A stretch of 33,082 nt of DNA from Pelosinus sp. Lineage in GTDB: Bacteria > Bacillota > Negativicutes > DSM-13327. The notes below the pieces were generated by a model that saw nothing but the letters and a program-made list of their open reading frames with translations, searched no databases and was not told the origin of the DNA. Of the stretch, positions 24,896 to 33,042 are shown in pieces. Each line of letters opens with the position of its first letter. Position 1 is the first letter of the stretch. The position numbers were made by a program, and so were the translations under genes. The DNA is taken from contig JARBUM010000022.1 in assembly GCA_029239675.1 (NCBI GenBank), positions 1 to 33,082 of the forward strand, written 5' to 3'.

Positions 24896-25034
24896 GTAGT
24901 CTCTCAGAAAATTTCATTAGAACGGCAAAGGATGAGCATAACTAACACTTCGCCGTTTTACTTAACTTACGCTTATAGTTATGCTCATCCTTTGCCTGTT
25001 TACGGCGATATATGGTTATTTTCCGAGAGCCTAC
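24896..25034. mobile_element. 139-bp MITE-like element with 17-bp imperfect terminal inverted repeats and ATGTA target duplication
   Basis: The left end GTAGTCTCTCAGAAAAT (24896-24912) and right end ATTTTCCGAGAGCCTAC (25018-25034) are inverted copies with 15 of 17 matches. ATGTA stands immediately outside both ends in direct orientation (24891-24895 and 25035-25039), as expected for a 5-bp target duplication. Inside is a perfect 21-bp inverted repeat (24924-24944 with 24976-24996). The element has no reading frame for a transposase. Removing it and one ATGTA copy restores a normal short leader from the promoter to the GGGAGG SD. I cannot name a parent transposon. Confidence 0.6.
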
Positions 25035-25055
25035 ATGTAATATTGGGAGGTAAAT

Positions 25056-26783
25056 GTGGTATATAATCCTGCAAATCCAATGATTGTTCAGGGGGATTTC
25101 TCTGTATTGCTAGAGGCTTATCATGATGATTTTGAAACGGTTCGTGCTGGACTATCTGCCTTTGCTGATTTAGAAAAAAGTCCCGAACATATTCATACAT
25201 ATCGTATTACCCCTCTGTCTTTGTGGAATGCTGCAGCCACAGGGCAGACTGCGGCTGAAGTGCTTGAATTTCTATTAACATATGTAAAGTTTCCTTTGCC
25301 TAATAATGTGTGCCGTGACATTGAAGGCTACATGGGTCGTTATGGTTTGGTTAAATTAATGGCATATCCGCCAATGGTTTTAGAAGAAACAGCAGATAAA
25401 CCTGCTATACCTGGAGAATTTCTATATCTTTATTCTAAGGATATTCCTACGATTATGGCTATCGCTGGTCATAAAGAGACTAAGGCCATATTTTCAGGAA
25501 AATTAGATGAACATACTTTAGTAATTCCAGCAGGAAAACGAGGAATTATAAAGCAACTCTTAGTTAAAATTGGCTATCCTGTTGAAGATTTAGCCGGATA
25601 TGTAGATGGAGAAAAATTAACGGTTGCTTTACGACATAAGAATCTAGACGGGCGTGATTTTTCCTTAAGGGATTATCAGCAGCAGGCTGTCGATCTCTTT
25701 TATGATGGAGGGCGAGAAACGGGCGGTTCAGGAGTATTAGTTTTACCCTGCGGTGCAGGAAAAACGGTTATTGGCATTGGAGCTATGGAGAAAATTTCCA
25801 TGAATACGCTGATACTCACAACCTCAACCAGTGCCGTACATCAATGGATGAGGGAAATTGTTGAAAAAACAGATTTACCGCCTGAAATGGTGGGTGAGTA
25901 TTCTGGTGATCGAAAAGATATCTGCCCCGTAACGGTTACTACATACCAAATGGTAACCTATCGCCCTGTCAAAAATGGCCCATTTCCTCACTTCGAAATT
26001 TTTAATGCTCGGGCCTGGGGTTTAGTGATTTATGATGAAGTACATACTTTGCCGGCTCCCGTATTCCAAGTTACAGCTGAATTACAGGCTAAACGCAGGT
26101 TGGGTTTAACAGCAACTTTAGTGCGTGAGGATGGAAAGGAAGCCGATGTATTTACCTTAATTGGCCCTAAAAAATTAGATGTTCCCTGGAGTGAAATGGA
26201 AAATGCGGGCTGGATTGCTACCGCAATTTGTACGGAAGTACGTGTGCCTATGGATTTCTCCTTGCGAATGGAATGTGCGCAAGTTCCAGAGCGAACAGCA
26301 TATCGTCTGGAAGCGGAAAATCCTGATAAATTAAAAGCAATCGAATATATCTTGCATAAACATGCTGGGGAAGGTATATTGATTATTGGTCAATATATAA
26401 AACAGTTAGAGGCTATTGCTGAATATTTTAAATTTCCTCTCATTACGGGTAAAATGCCAACAGCAAATCGGGATACCTTGTATCAAGAATTTCGTAACCG
26501 TAATATTCCAGTGCTTATCGTATCAAAAGTTGCTAATTTTGCGATTGATCTGCCTGATGCTGCAGTAGGTATACAGGTTTCTGGAGCTTTTGGTTCTCGC
26601 CAAGAAGAAGCCCAGCGTTTGGGAAGAATCTTACGTCCGAAACAGGATGGTCGATGTGCTTACTTTTATAGTGTAGTATCTAAGGATTCAAGAGAGCAGG
26701 AGTTTGCTCATCATCGTCAGTTATTTTTAACGGAACAGGGGTATCAGTATCAAATTTTAGATTTTGAAGAAGATTTGATATAG
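25056..26783 (+). CDS. XPB-type DNA repair helicase (SF2)
   Basis: The 575-aa protein is a bacterial XPB/Rad25-like helicase. The N-terminal part starts NPANPMIVQGDFSVLLE and includes HIHTYRITPLSLWNAA, as in bacterial XPB. The helicase core has Walker A LPCGAGKTVIG at about 230-240, Walker B IYDEVH (D327) and motif III RLGLTATLVREDG. Motif VI is QRLGRILRPKQDG. It translocates on and unwinds DNA, with a probable role in repair or replication stress. GTG 25056 follows GGGAGG by 5 nt and keeps the family N-terminus. The partner gene at 26848 follows. A MITE-like element lies in its leader. Confidence 0.9.
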   Translation: MVYNPANPMIVQGDFSVLLEAYHDDFETVRAGLSAFADLEKSPEHIHTYRITPLSLWNAAATGQTAAEVLEFLLTYVKFPLPNNVCRDIEGYMGRYGLVKLMAYPPMVLEETADKPAIPGEFLYLYSKDIPTIMAIAGHKETKAIFSGKLDEHTLVIPAGKRGIIKQLLVKIGYPVEDLAGYVDGEKLTVALRHKNLDGRDFSLRDYQQQAVDLFYDGGRETGGSGVLVLPCGAGKTVIGIGAMEKISMNTLILTTSTSAVHQWMREIVEKTDLPPEMVGEYSGDRKDICPVTVTTYQMVTYRPVKNGPFPHFEIFNARAWGLVIYDEVHTLPAPVFQVTAELQAKRRLGLTATLVREDGKEADVFTLIGPKKLDVPWSEMENAGWIATAICTEVRVPMDFSLRMECAQVPERTAYRLEAENPDKLKAIEYILHKHAGEGILIIGQYIKQLEAIAEYFKFPLITGKMPTANRDTLYQEFRNRNIPVLIVSKVANFAIDLPDAAVGIQVSGAFGSRQEEAQRLGRILRPKQDGRCAYFYSVVSKDSREQEFAHHRQLFLTEQGYQYQILDFEEDLI

Positions 26784-26847
26784 GTGAAGCTTAGCAGCAT
26801 GATTCGCTCATGGGAGGAAACACTGTCAATGGAAGGAATGGAGCATA

Positions 26848-28620
26848 TTGTCAAATAAAAAATTATCCTTGCTATTGGATAAAGCATATACATTAGAAGA
26901 AGTCTATACCCTAAATAAGACTGTTTTAAATAGAATGTGCTGGTTATTTGATGTTAGCGGCTGGGTGGGCAATGTTCCTAATTTATTGCGTGAGGCTATC
27001 TTTCACATCCCCCGTTTTGCCGGTGTATATCATTTACTCAGAGAAGAACAGAAAAGCATAATGAATTTTTTATGTGAGTCTGGTGGTAAGCCAATAGCTA
27101 TAAATCAAGTATATGAACATTTTCTTTACAACTTGTCAATGAAAAAAATAGATGCTGCAATTACAGATTTACTGCAGCAAGGTTGGCTGCTAGAAGGTGA
27201 GAAGCCTCAGGTATTGTTAGCTATACCTGATTTTAAGAAGACTCTTGATAAGATGTCAGCCTTTTATTATTTCTTAGAAGCTCAGTTACCTGCCACACAC
27301 CCTGCAACAACAAGTGGAGGACAGTGTCTGACTGATTTGATTGAAATAGCAGCGTTTATGTATGTAGAAACTCCTAAACTCACGGTGAAAAAGTTCATGG
27401 CAAAGTCGCTATTGCGTCGTTTAATGCTACGTTTAAGCCCTATGGCGTCTTCTCAATGGGAAGACGCTGCTGATGAGAACATCTATACGAATACCATGCG
27501 GATGCTTCTAGGTATCCTACATGAAATTGGAGCTCTGAGGACTAGCGTTGATAGAGGTGATCATTCTTATTATCAGCTCCATTCAGAAAAATGGGATGAC
27601 TTTATTTTTTCGCCCTCTTCTCATCGTTTGCTGTATATGGTAAGTTGGCAAATTACCAGAATTCAATATCAAAAAGGGGGGAGCTTGCCTTTCGTTGCTA
27701 GTTTGTTGCAGCATGCAGCACAAATGAAGGGGGCTTGGCTAACCGGCGCATCTTTAATGAAGAACAGCATTGTTGCTGAATCCTCCGTGTTGTTCTCTGA
27801 GAAAGATCCCTTTAGTAGTGAAGAATGGTTAGAAACAATTATATTAGAGCCTTTTATGTATTTAGGCTTATTTGAAAAAACTACAGCAGAGTTACCTACT
27901 CAGTGGTTGATAGAAGACCAAAGGCCAAGAAATTTTTGGCGATTAACATCTCTTGGTTTAACCTTGGCCCAGTGGCTTGCTGAAGAAAAAGATGCTAGTA
28001 AGGCCATTAGCCAAATGGTTAAAATAGATATGTATCATAAAGATACAGATGGCATATTTGCTCCATTGTTTTCTAAGTGGCGACAGGTTCTGCCTGCTGA
28101 GCTAGAGCAACAACTCATTATTCAACCAGATCTATCTTTTTTTGTGCCTAAAAATGTTACACCTTATTTATTGTGGATATTATCTGTGTTTGCAGAGACT
28201 CAGATTCAAGATTATGTATATCAGGGGATGTTTACTCGTAATAGCATGCTTCGTGCCTTAAAAGGGGGAGCAGTGGTGGATGATTTATTTGCAGTTTTAA
28301 AAGATCATAGCAAAGTGCAGCCATCTGAAAATGTACTGTTGACTCTTCAGCAATGGGCCAATGCTTATGATAAAACCTTGTTCTCTAGGGCAATGGTATT
28401 GGCTTGCGATACTCCTGAATTGGCAACTGAACTTATTGCTCAGAGTAAATTATCCAATTGGATTATTGGATTAATCGGTCCCCAAACCTTATTGATAAAA
28501 CCAGAGGGAGAAGGAAATATTCGAAAATGGTTGGAAAAGAAAAATTGGGTACCGCGGCCTGGGGTAGTTACTGGAGAAAGGTTATACGCTTGGCTAACAA
28601 CAGTAAAAAACGAAAAGTAA
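26848..28620 (+). CDS. Helicase-associated protein encoded next to XPB (Helicase_C_3-like)
   Basis: The 590-aa protein has no helicase motifs. It is leucine- and helix-rich throughout, with winged-helix-like patches in the first third. Proteins of this size and composition, usually annotated as helicase-associated (XPB/Ssl2 N-terminal-like, Helicase_C_3), sit next to XPB in many bacteria; my assignment rests mainly on that context. The start is unusual: TTG 26848 is the only start codon in this frame after the stop at 26800. A strong SD (GGGAGG, 26812-26817) instead serves ATG 26829, which opens a 9-codon frame MEGMEHIVK ending at 26858, overlapping the TTG. Either coupled re-initiation or an N-terminal frameshift is possible. 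Confidence 0.7.
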   Translation: MSNKKLSLLLDKAYTLEEVYTLNKTVLNRMCWLFDVSGWVGNVPNLLREAIFHIPRFAGVYHLLREEQKSIMNFLCESGGKPIAINQVYEHFLYNLSMKKIDAAITDLLQQGWLLEGEKPQVLLAIPDFKKTLDKMSAFYYFLEAQLPATHPATTSGGQCLTDLIEIAAFMYVETPKLTVKKFMAKSLLRRLMLRLSPMASSQWEDAADENIYTNTMRMLLGILHEIGALRTSVDRGDHSYYQLHSEKWDDFIFSPSSHRLLYMVSWQITRIQYQKGGSLPFVASLLQHAAQMKGAWLTGASLMKNSIVAESSVLFSEKDPFSSEEWLETIILEPFMYLGLFEKTTAELPTQWLIEDQRPRNFWRLTSLGLTLAQWLAEEKDASKAISQMVKIDMYHKDTDGIFAPLFSKWRQVLPAELEQQLIIQPDLSFFVPKNVTPYLLWILSVFAETQIQDYVYQGMFTRNSMLRALKGGAVVDDLFAVLKDHSKVQPSENVLLTLQQWANAYDKTLFSRAMVLACDTPELATELIAQSKLSNWIIGLIGPQTLLIKPEGEGNIRKWLEKKNWVPRPGVVTGERLYAWLTTVKNEK

Positions 28621-28629
28621 GCTGATTTG

Positions 28630-28638
28630 TGCTATAAT
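28630..28638 (+). promoter_or_regulatory. Extended -10 promoter for the 28678-29804 genes
   Basis: TGCTATAAT is a perfect extended -10 (TGN-TATAAT). The -35 region (about 28610-28615) lies in the end of the preceding gene and is poor, as is usual for extended -10 promoters. The predicted start is near 28645. Confidence 0.6.
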
Positions 28639-28677
28639 GTAGGTACGAAATTTAAAAATGATAGGGTGAATAGTATT

Positions 28678-28998
28678 ATGGCGAAAATACCAAAAAATTT
28701 AAGTGACACTGCTATGTTCGGCGATTATAAAGAAAATATTACCTTCGAAAATGATAATTTTGCAGATGAAGTAACAACGATTCAGCCAAATCGAGGGATA
28801 AAAAAAGAGAGTCAAAGCTATACAAGTGAGTTTTTTACTCCAGAGTTACAAGAAAAGGTTGGAAAAGCTTTATTGGAGTTAAAGGTTAAATTATATAATG
28901 AAGGCATCCTAGATTTTGATATTAAGGTGACAACTCAGGATAAACAAATTATCTTAACAGGGGTTCCCAGTAAGGCTGAAAAGAAAAAAGCCAGATAA
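28678..28998 (+). CDS. Small protein of unknown function
   Basis: The 106-aa product begins MAKIPKNLSDTAMFGDYKEN. It has a charged middle and a C-terminal half that could form an alpha-beta fold (PELQEKVGKALLELKVKLYN, then ILDFDIKVTTQDKQIILTGV). No signal peptide, membrane segment or catalytic motif is visible. I start at ATG 28678, 9 nt after AGGGTG (28663-28668). An upstream in-frame GTG at 28627 would place the start before the predicted promoter's -10 and is rejected. It probably shares a transcript with the HD-domain gene 14 bp downstream. Confidence 0.7.
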   Translation: MAKIPKNLSDTAMFGDYKENITFENDNFADEVTTIQPNRGIKKESQSYTSEFFTPELQEKVGKALLELKVKLYNEGILDFDIKVTTQDKQIILTGVPSKAEKKKAR

Positions 28999-29012
28999 CC
29001 GGAGGTCCTATG

Positions 29013-29804
29013 ATGAAGGAAAGTGCTTTTATATTTCTTAAAGAATGGTTTCACACCTATGTACAAGGCTTTTATTCAACAGACGAGCAATTGCAATTTC
29101 ACATTCGCTTGAAAGAAGAACATACCTTACGTGTACTAGAGAATGCTATAAGAATTGCTACATGGCTTGGTTGTACCTATGAACAAATACTAGGTATCAA
29201 GATGGCAGCTTTATTGCATGATGTTGGACGATTCCAGCAATTTCAGACTTATCGGACCTTCAATGACGCATTGTCCGTTAATCATGCTCAATTAGGACTA
29301 GAAGTGCTAGAAGAATCGGGTATTCTGATGAGAGCCGGATTAAGTGATAAAGAGCAAGACATTGTCAAACAAGCTGTACTATATCACAATCGACGTCATC
29401 TACCACTAGGTGCGATTGAAGATTGGTTAATGCCTGCCAAAATTATTAGGGACGCGGATAAACTCGATATTTTTTCCATGCTAGTAACGAAAGATAAGAA
29501 TACTAAGATTCCTCCATCTTTAGAGTTACAAGATGCTAATTTATATTCAGTAAAAATTGTAGAGGATATTTTACAAGGTAAATTAGTGGAGTATCCTGAT
29601 ATAAAAACAGGAAATGATTTAATGCTCTTTCGTCTGTCTTGGATCTATGATATATACTTTTCATATTCCTTTTCATATATTCTAGAGCGGGGGTATTTAG
29701 ATCAATTGATTGCCATGTTGCCTGCCAAGGAAGATATTGCTTGTGTGCACCAATGTTTACGGCAGTACGCCCAGCATCGTGCTACCCCAAAGACAAGTGT
29801 TTGA
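29013..29804 (+). CDS. HD-domain phosphohydrolase
   Basis: The 263-aa protein has the HD superfamily ligand set: H in EEHTLRVLENA, HD in AALLHDVGRFQQ, then histidines in YHNRRHLP and a distal D in KIIRDADKLDIF. This predicts a metal-dependent phosphohydrolase, possibly on nucleotides, and not the HD-GYP subclass because no GYP motif is present. The substrate is unknown. Two adjacent ATGs (29010 and 29013) are possible; 29013 is spaced 7 nt from GGAGG (29001-29005). Confidence 0.85.
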   Translation: MKESAFIFLKEWFHTYVQGFYSTDEQLQFHIRLKEEHTLRVLENAIRIATWLGCTYEQILGIKMAALLHDVGRFQQFQTYRTFNDALSVNHAQLGLEVLEESGILMRAGLSDKEQDIVKQAVLYHNRRHLPLGAIEDWLMPAKIIRDADKLDIFSMLVTKDKNTKIPPSLELQDANLYSVKIVEDILQGKLVEYPDIKTGNDLMLFRLSWIYDIYFSYSFSYILERGYLDQLIAMLPAKEDIACVHQCLRQYAQHRATPKTSV

Positions 29805-29851
29805 TGTTTTAAAATAGTTATTGTGAAGTAAGAAGTAGGAGTGAGGGGAAT

Positions 29852-30379
29852 ATGCAGGAAGCTTTGGAATCGCCCAACGGTAAGTTTTTCATTCGTATTG
29901 CTTCTCTTAGTGATATTGAACAAATTACGGAGATTTATAATCAAGGCATACAGGATCGTATCGCTACGTTAGAAGCTAATACAAAAAGTGTTGGAGAAAT
30001 GGTAGAGTGGCTGAGCAGTAGAAGTCCAAGACATAAAGTATTGGTAATGGAAGATGAAAAAAAGTCTATAAAGGGCTGGGCCTCATTGAATGTTTTTAAT
30101 ACTAGAGAGTGTTATCAGGGAGTAGCTGATTTATCCATTTATATTAGAAGAGAAGAACGAGGTAAAGGTCTTGGTAAACAACTATTACTAGCTTTAATGG
30201 AAGTGGCAAGACAGGTGGGATTTTACAAAATGGTACTTACTACTTTAGCCGTCAATAGTACAGGCCATAGGCTATATTATTCTGTTGGCTTTAGGAAAGT
30301 AGGGACTTATGTAAAGCAGGGAATGTTAGATGGTAAATGGGTAGATGTGCATGTAATGGAGAAATTCTTATTAGAGTGA
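29852..30379 (+). CDS. GNAT N-acetyltransferase, PAT/ArsN1-like
   Basis: The 175-aa protein is a GNAT enzyme with the acetyl-CoA loop RREERGKGLGKQLL (about residues 91-104). The segment IRIASLSDIEQITEIYNQGI followed by ATLEAN resembles the phosphinothricin / arsinothricin / methionine-sulfoximine acetyltransferase branch (Bar, ArsN1). Such enzymes acetylate the alpha-amino group of glutamate-like toxic amino acids. The substrate here is inferred from family resemblance only. An SD (GAGGGGA) precedes ATG 29852, and a terminator follows. Confidence 0.82.
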   Translation: MQEALESPNGKFFIRIASLSDIEQITEIYNQGIQDRIATLEANTKSVGEMVEWLSSRSPRHKVLVMEDEKKSIKGWASLNVFNTRECYQGVADLSIYIRREERGKGLGKQLLLALMEVARQVGFYKMVLTTLAVNSTGHRLYYSVGFRKVGTYVKQGMLDGKWVDVHVMEKFLLE

Positions 30380-30403
30380 CAAGTATATAATTTAACATTA
30401 CTA

Positions 30404-30437
30404 CAACTGCCTTCATCCAACAAGGCAGCTGTTTTTT
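30404..30437 (+). terminator. Intrinsic terminator after the acetyltransferase
   Basis: CAACTGCCTT (30404-30413) pairs with 30422-30431 over 10 positions with one mismatch, and six T follow (30432-30437). Confidence 0.75.
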
Positions 30438-30493
30438 ATTGTGATAAAAGTAAAAATGTATAGTATTTCCCTTGGAAAAGAGGATGAGAAGAA

Positions 30494-30949
30494 ATGTATT
30501 CAACCACACTATGTTTTTTAATCAGAGACAATGAAATTTTGTTAGGTATGAAAAAAACGGGTTTCGGTCAGGGAAAATATAATGGATTTGGTGGTAAAAT
30601 TAAGCAGGGAGAAACAGTACTACAAGCAACTGTACGGGAGTTAGAAGAAGAAAGTGGTATTCTGGTGGAAGAAGAGCAACTAGAACATGTGGGTATACTG
30701 GATTTTATTTTTCCTGCTAGTCCCCAACTAAGACATGATGTACATATTTTTCTGGCTCGTTCCTGGCAGGGTGAGCCATTAGAGACAGAAGAAATGAGAC
30801 CTCAATGGTTTTTACATTCAGCTATTCCCTATGCCCAAATGTGGCAGGATGATATATTCTGGCTGCCTAAGGTATTGGCAGGAGAGACAATAAAAGGATC
30901 TGTAGTATTTGCAGAAAATAATGAAGATCTATCTGAAATCAATATATAA
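30494..30949 (+). CDS. Nudix hydrolase, MutT/MTH1-like (probable oxidised-nucleotide diphosphatase)
   Basis: The 151-aa protein has a complete Nudix box beginning at G34: GKIKQGE-x7-RELEEESGI matches GX5EX7REUXEEXGU. The preceding GFGQGKYNGFGGK and the later HDVHIFLARSWQGEP and EEMRPQWF resemble the MTH1/8-oxo-dGTPase branch. It probably hydrolyses 8-oxo-dGTP or related nucleotides to clean the pool; the precise substrate is an inference. ATG 30494 follows GAGGATGAGAAG. Confidence 0.88.
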   Translation: MYSTTLCFLIRDNEILLGMKKTGFGQGKYNGFGGKIKQGETVLQATVRELEEESGILVEEEQLEHVGILDFIFPASPQLRHDVHIFLARSWQGEPLETEEMRPQWFLHSAIPYAQMWQDDIFWLPKVLAGETIKGSVVFAENNEDLSEINI

Positions 30950-30956
30950 TGAATAA

Positions 30957-30991
30957 AAGCCCTTCCGTGTCACGAGGACAAAGAAGGGCTT
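30957..30991. terminator. Bidirectional terminator between convergent genes
   Basis: AAGCCCTTC (30957-30965) pairs perfectly with 30983-30991. It is followed by CTATTTT on the plus strand and TTTATTC on the minus strand. It lies between the Nudix gene (+) and the small gene at 31006-31236 (-). Confidence 0.72.
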
Positions 30992-31005
30992 CTATTTTGA
31001 ACAAA

Positions 31006-31236
31006 TTATAGAGAACTACGGCCTAGACGTGGGTGACGTACAGGCTTTAGGCTAAGCTTTAAGATGAAGGATAGTGCTTGTTTCATAGTGAGATCTTGTC
31101 GACCTTTGGGTGTTTCAATAACACATAATGGATCGTCCATACCAATTTCACTGGCGGGTAAATATACATATTCCTCTGTGATATTATCGCCAAAAATAAT
31201 GCCTGTCTTCAAGTGGGCTACTGTCATTCTACTCAT
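31006..31236 (-). CDS. Small conserved-looking protein of unknown function
   Basis: The 76-aa product starts MSRMTVAHLKTGIIFGDNIT. The rest includes EYVYLPASEIGMDDPLCVIE and a basic C-terminus (PVRHPRLGRSSL). There is no signal peptide or membrane segment. ATG 31236 (minus strand) sits 5 nt after GAGGT; a longer frame from 31248 would overlap that SD. It faces the Nudix gene across a shared terminator. The upstream AT-rich region (about 31259-31290) contains ATAATGATTATT, which resembles part of a Fur box but matches the 19-bp consensus poorly. Confidence 0.6.
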   Translation of the reverse strand: MSRMTVAHLKTGIIFGDNITEEYVYLPASEIGMDDPLCVIETPKGRQDLTMKQALSFILKLSLKPVRHPRLGRSSL

Positions 31237-31374
31237 ATAGTACCTCATAATAATGTATTTATAATGATTATTAAATTGATTATATAATATTCAACTGCAA
31301 AAGTAACTATATATTAACCAATAGTGAGCAAATAAGAAAGTTCTGAGGAATCAGATGTATAACGATTCTTCCTA

Positions 31375-31407
31375 TATTGAATAGCATATAGTATAGGCTA
31401 TTCAATA
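31375..31407. repeat. 11-bp inverted repeat upstream of a small membrane-protein gene
   Basis: TATTGAATAGC (31375-31385) pairs perfectly with 31397-31407 around an 11-nt AT-rich loop. It lies 23 bp before the GTG start at 31431, so it could be an operator or a 5' UTR hairpin. There is no T-run. Confidence 0.4.
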
Positions 31408-31430
31408 GTGTTGAGGATGGGTGAGATAGA

Positions 31431-31691
31431 GTGTGGCGAAATATTCGACAAATTATTTATTTCCCTAATAAGTGTATGGGTGCATACACTGCGATCTTTA
31501 TCATTATTTGGTTGGGAGCTTGGATTATGAATGGTTTAAAAAATACCCAATTTGATTTAAATCAATTTCGTGATACTTACATTTGGTTGATGACCCAATT
31601 AAATGCTACACATGCTATCAATTCTATCTGGAATAGCCCAAAAGGCACATGTCCAGATACGTTAGGAATAAAAGAGGATAGGACAGGTTAG
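31431..31691 (+). CDS. Small single-span membrane protein of unknown function
   Basis: The 86-aa frame from GTG 31431 encodes one hydrophobic segment at about residues 17-36 (AYTAIFIIIWLGAWIMNGL) with basic residues before it. A soluble, Asn/Thr-rich tail follows with a Cys at about residue 74. GGGTGAG (31419-31425) is a plausible SD 5 nt before the GTG. I recognise no family. The short length, GTG start and lack of neighbours in an operon keep the confidence moderate. Confidence 0.5.
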   Translation: MWRNIRQIIYFPNKCMGAYTAIFIIIWLGAWIMNGLKNTQFDLNQFRDTYIWLMTQLNATHAINSIWNSPKGTCPDTLGIKEDRTG

Positions 31692-31718
31692 CATAATAGT
31701 GTTAGATCATGATGGTAT

Positions 31719-31745
31719 GGGGAAAAGAAATTATATCTTTTCCCC
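31719..31745 (+). terminator. Terminator-like hairpin after the small membrane-protein gene
   Basis: GGGGAAAAGA (31719-31728) pairs perfectly with 31736-31745 around a 7-nt loop. The following AAGTCTATTTT is only a weak T-run. The rest of 31746-31942 holds a possible -10 (TATAAT, 31887-31892) for speE, without a good -35. Confidence 0.6.
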
Positions 31746-31942
31746 AAGTCTATTTTATGATACAATTTGTGGATATATAAGAAGCTACTACAGTGTTACT
31801 TCTAAGATAAACAAATGAACTTGTATTGAAATGTTGGCAGTATTTATCTGAGCAAGAGTAGTACTGGCTGTAATTTAAAAGAGGTTTATAATAGATGGCT
31901 ATTATGGTACCGATAGAATAAGAAGGCTGGGGGGATGCAAAG

Positions 31943-32776
31943 ATGAATTTATGGATTACAGAGTCGCAAACAGAAGACTTAGGCTTAAAGGCGCGTGTAA
32001 AAGAGACATTATTTATGGGTAAATCTGATTTTCAAGATGTAGCGGTAGTTGATTCCCATCAATTTGGCCGTATGTTAGTGTTAGATGGTGTATTTCAAAC
32101 ATCTGTGGCGGATGAATTTATTTATCATGAAATGATTGCCCATGTTCCTTTATTTACTCACCCTAATCCAAAACAGGTATTAGTCATCGGTGGTGGTGAT
32201 GGTGGTACAGTTCGTGAGGTTGTTAGGCATGATGCCGTTGAAAAAGCGGAAATGGTCGAAATTGATGGTGTGGTAGTAGATGTTTGTAAAAAGTTCCTGC
32301 CGGAAATTAGTCAGGCTATAATCAACAACCATCCTAAATTAGAACTTAAAATTGGTGATGGTATTTCTCATATGAAAGAGGCAGAGAATAAATATGATGT
32401 AATCATCGTAGATTGCTCTGATCCGATAGGTCCTGGTGAAGGATTATTTACACCTGAATTTTATCGCAATGTGTATAAAGCGCTAAAAGAAGATGGATTA
32501 TTTGTACAACAGACTGAGTCTCCTTTTTATCATCAAGAGTTAATTACATACTTACATAAAGAAATTGGGCAATTATTTCCTATTACGAAAACCTATTTGG
32601 CGAGCATTCCAACCTATCCAAGTGGATTACATTGTTTCACTATGGGTTCAAAAAAATATGACCCTACACAAGTAGATACAGAAAATATTCAAGAATTAAC
32701 AACTCGTTATTACAATAATGAAATTCATAGAAGTTCTTTTGTGCTGCCTAATTTTGTACGGGATTTATTGAAGTGA
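31943..32776 (+). CDS. speE: Polyamine aminopropyltransferase (spermidine synthase)
   Basis: The 277-aa protein has the SpeE fold and motifs: decarboxylated-SAM binding IGGGDGGTVREV (G83 region), EIDGVVVDV, the active-site DCSDPIGPGEGLF, and QTESPF. It transfers an aminopropyl group from decarboxylated SAM to putrescine to give spermidine. No speD or agmatinase gene is next to it in the window. The start ATG 31943 follows a G-rich SD region (31929-31934). An ATG at 31935 is in another frame and stops after three codons. The tRNA operon follows about 110 bp later. Confidence 0.95.
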   Translation: MNLWITESQTEDLGLKARVKETLFMGKSDFQDVAVVDSHQFGRMLVLDGVFQTSVADEFIYHEMIAHVPLFTHPNPKQVLVIGGGDGGTVREVVRHDAVEKAEMVEIDGVVVDVCKKFLPEISQAIINNHPKLELKIGDGISHMKEAENKYDVIIVDCSDPIGPGEGLFTPEFYRNVYKALKEDGLFVQQTESPFYHQELITYLHKEIGQLFPITKTYLASIPTYPSGLHCFTMGSKKYDPTQVDTENIQELTTRYYNNEIHRSSFVLPNFVRDLLK

Positions 32777-32839
32777 GCTAACTTTCTTCCGAGAATACCG
32801 AGGAAAATAGATAAAACAGAAAAAAGTTAGTTTACCCTA

Positions 32840-32868
32840 TTGCATTTATGGTTAAGATCATATATAAT
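32840..32868 (+). promoter_or_regulatory. Sigma-A promoter of the tRNA operon
   Basis: TTGCAT (32840-32845) and TATAAT (32863-32868) are 17 bp apart. The predicted start near 32875 lies about 9 nt before the first tRNA. Confidence 0.82.
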
Positions 32869-32883
32869 AATAAATGTTGTAAT

Positions 32884-32959
32884 TCCTTGATAGCTCAGTT
32901 GGTAGAGCAATCGGCTGTTAACCGATCGGTCGTAGGTTCGAGTCCTACTCAAGGAGCCA
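32884..32959 (+). tRNA. tRNA-Asn (GTT)
   Basis: The acceptor stem TCCTTGA/TCAAGGA, D-loop TAGCTCAGTTGGTAGAGC, anticodon GTT in the loop CTGTTAA, T-arm GGTTCGAGTCC, discriminator G and an encoded CCA (32957-32959) are all present. Confidence 0.96.
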
Positions 32960-32963
32960 TAAT

Positions 32964-33038
32964 GGCCCGTTGGTCAAGCGGTTAAGACACCGCCCTTTCA
33001 CGGCGATAACGGGGGTTCGATTCCCCCACGGGTCACCA
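32964..33038 (+). tRNA. tRNA-Glu (TTC)
   Basis: The acceptor stem GGCCCGT/ACGGGTC has one G-U pair. The anticodon TTC lies in the loop CTTTCAC. T-arm GGTTCGATTCC, discriminator A and encoded CCA (33036-33038) are present. It is four nt after tRNA-Asn in the same transcript. Confidence 0.95.
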
Positions 33039-33042
33039 TTTC

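Noticed and set aside
28627..28677. GTG start extending the 106-aa protein by 17 residues
   Set aside because: The added codons contain the extended -10 promoter, and the SD fits ATG 28678.
31259..31277. Fur box upstream of the small minus-strand gene
   Set aside because: Only about 12 of 19 positions match, which AT-rich DNA gives by chance; kept as a remark in the gene entry.
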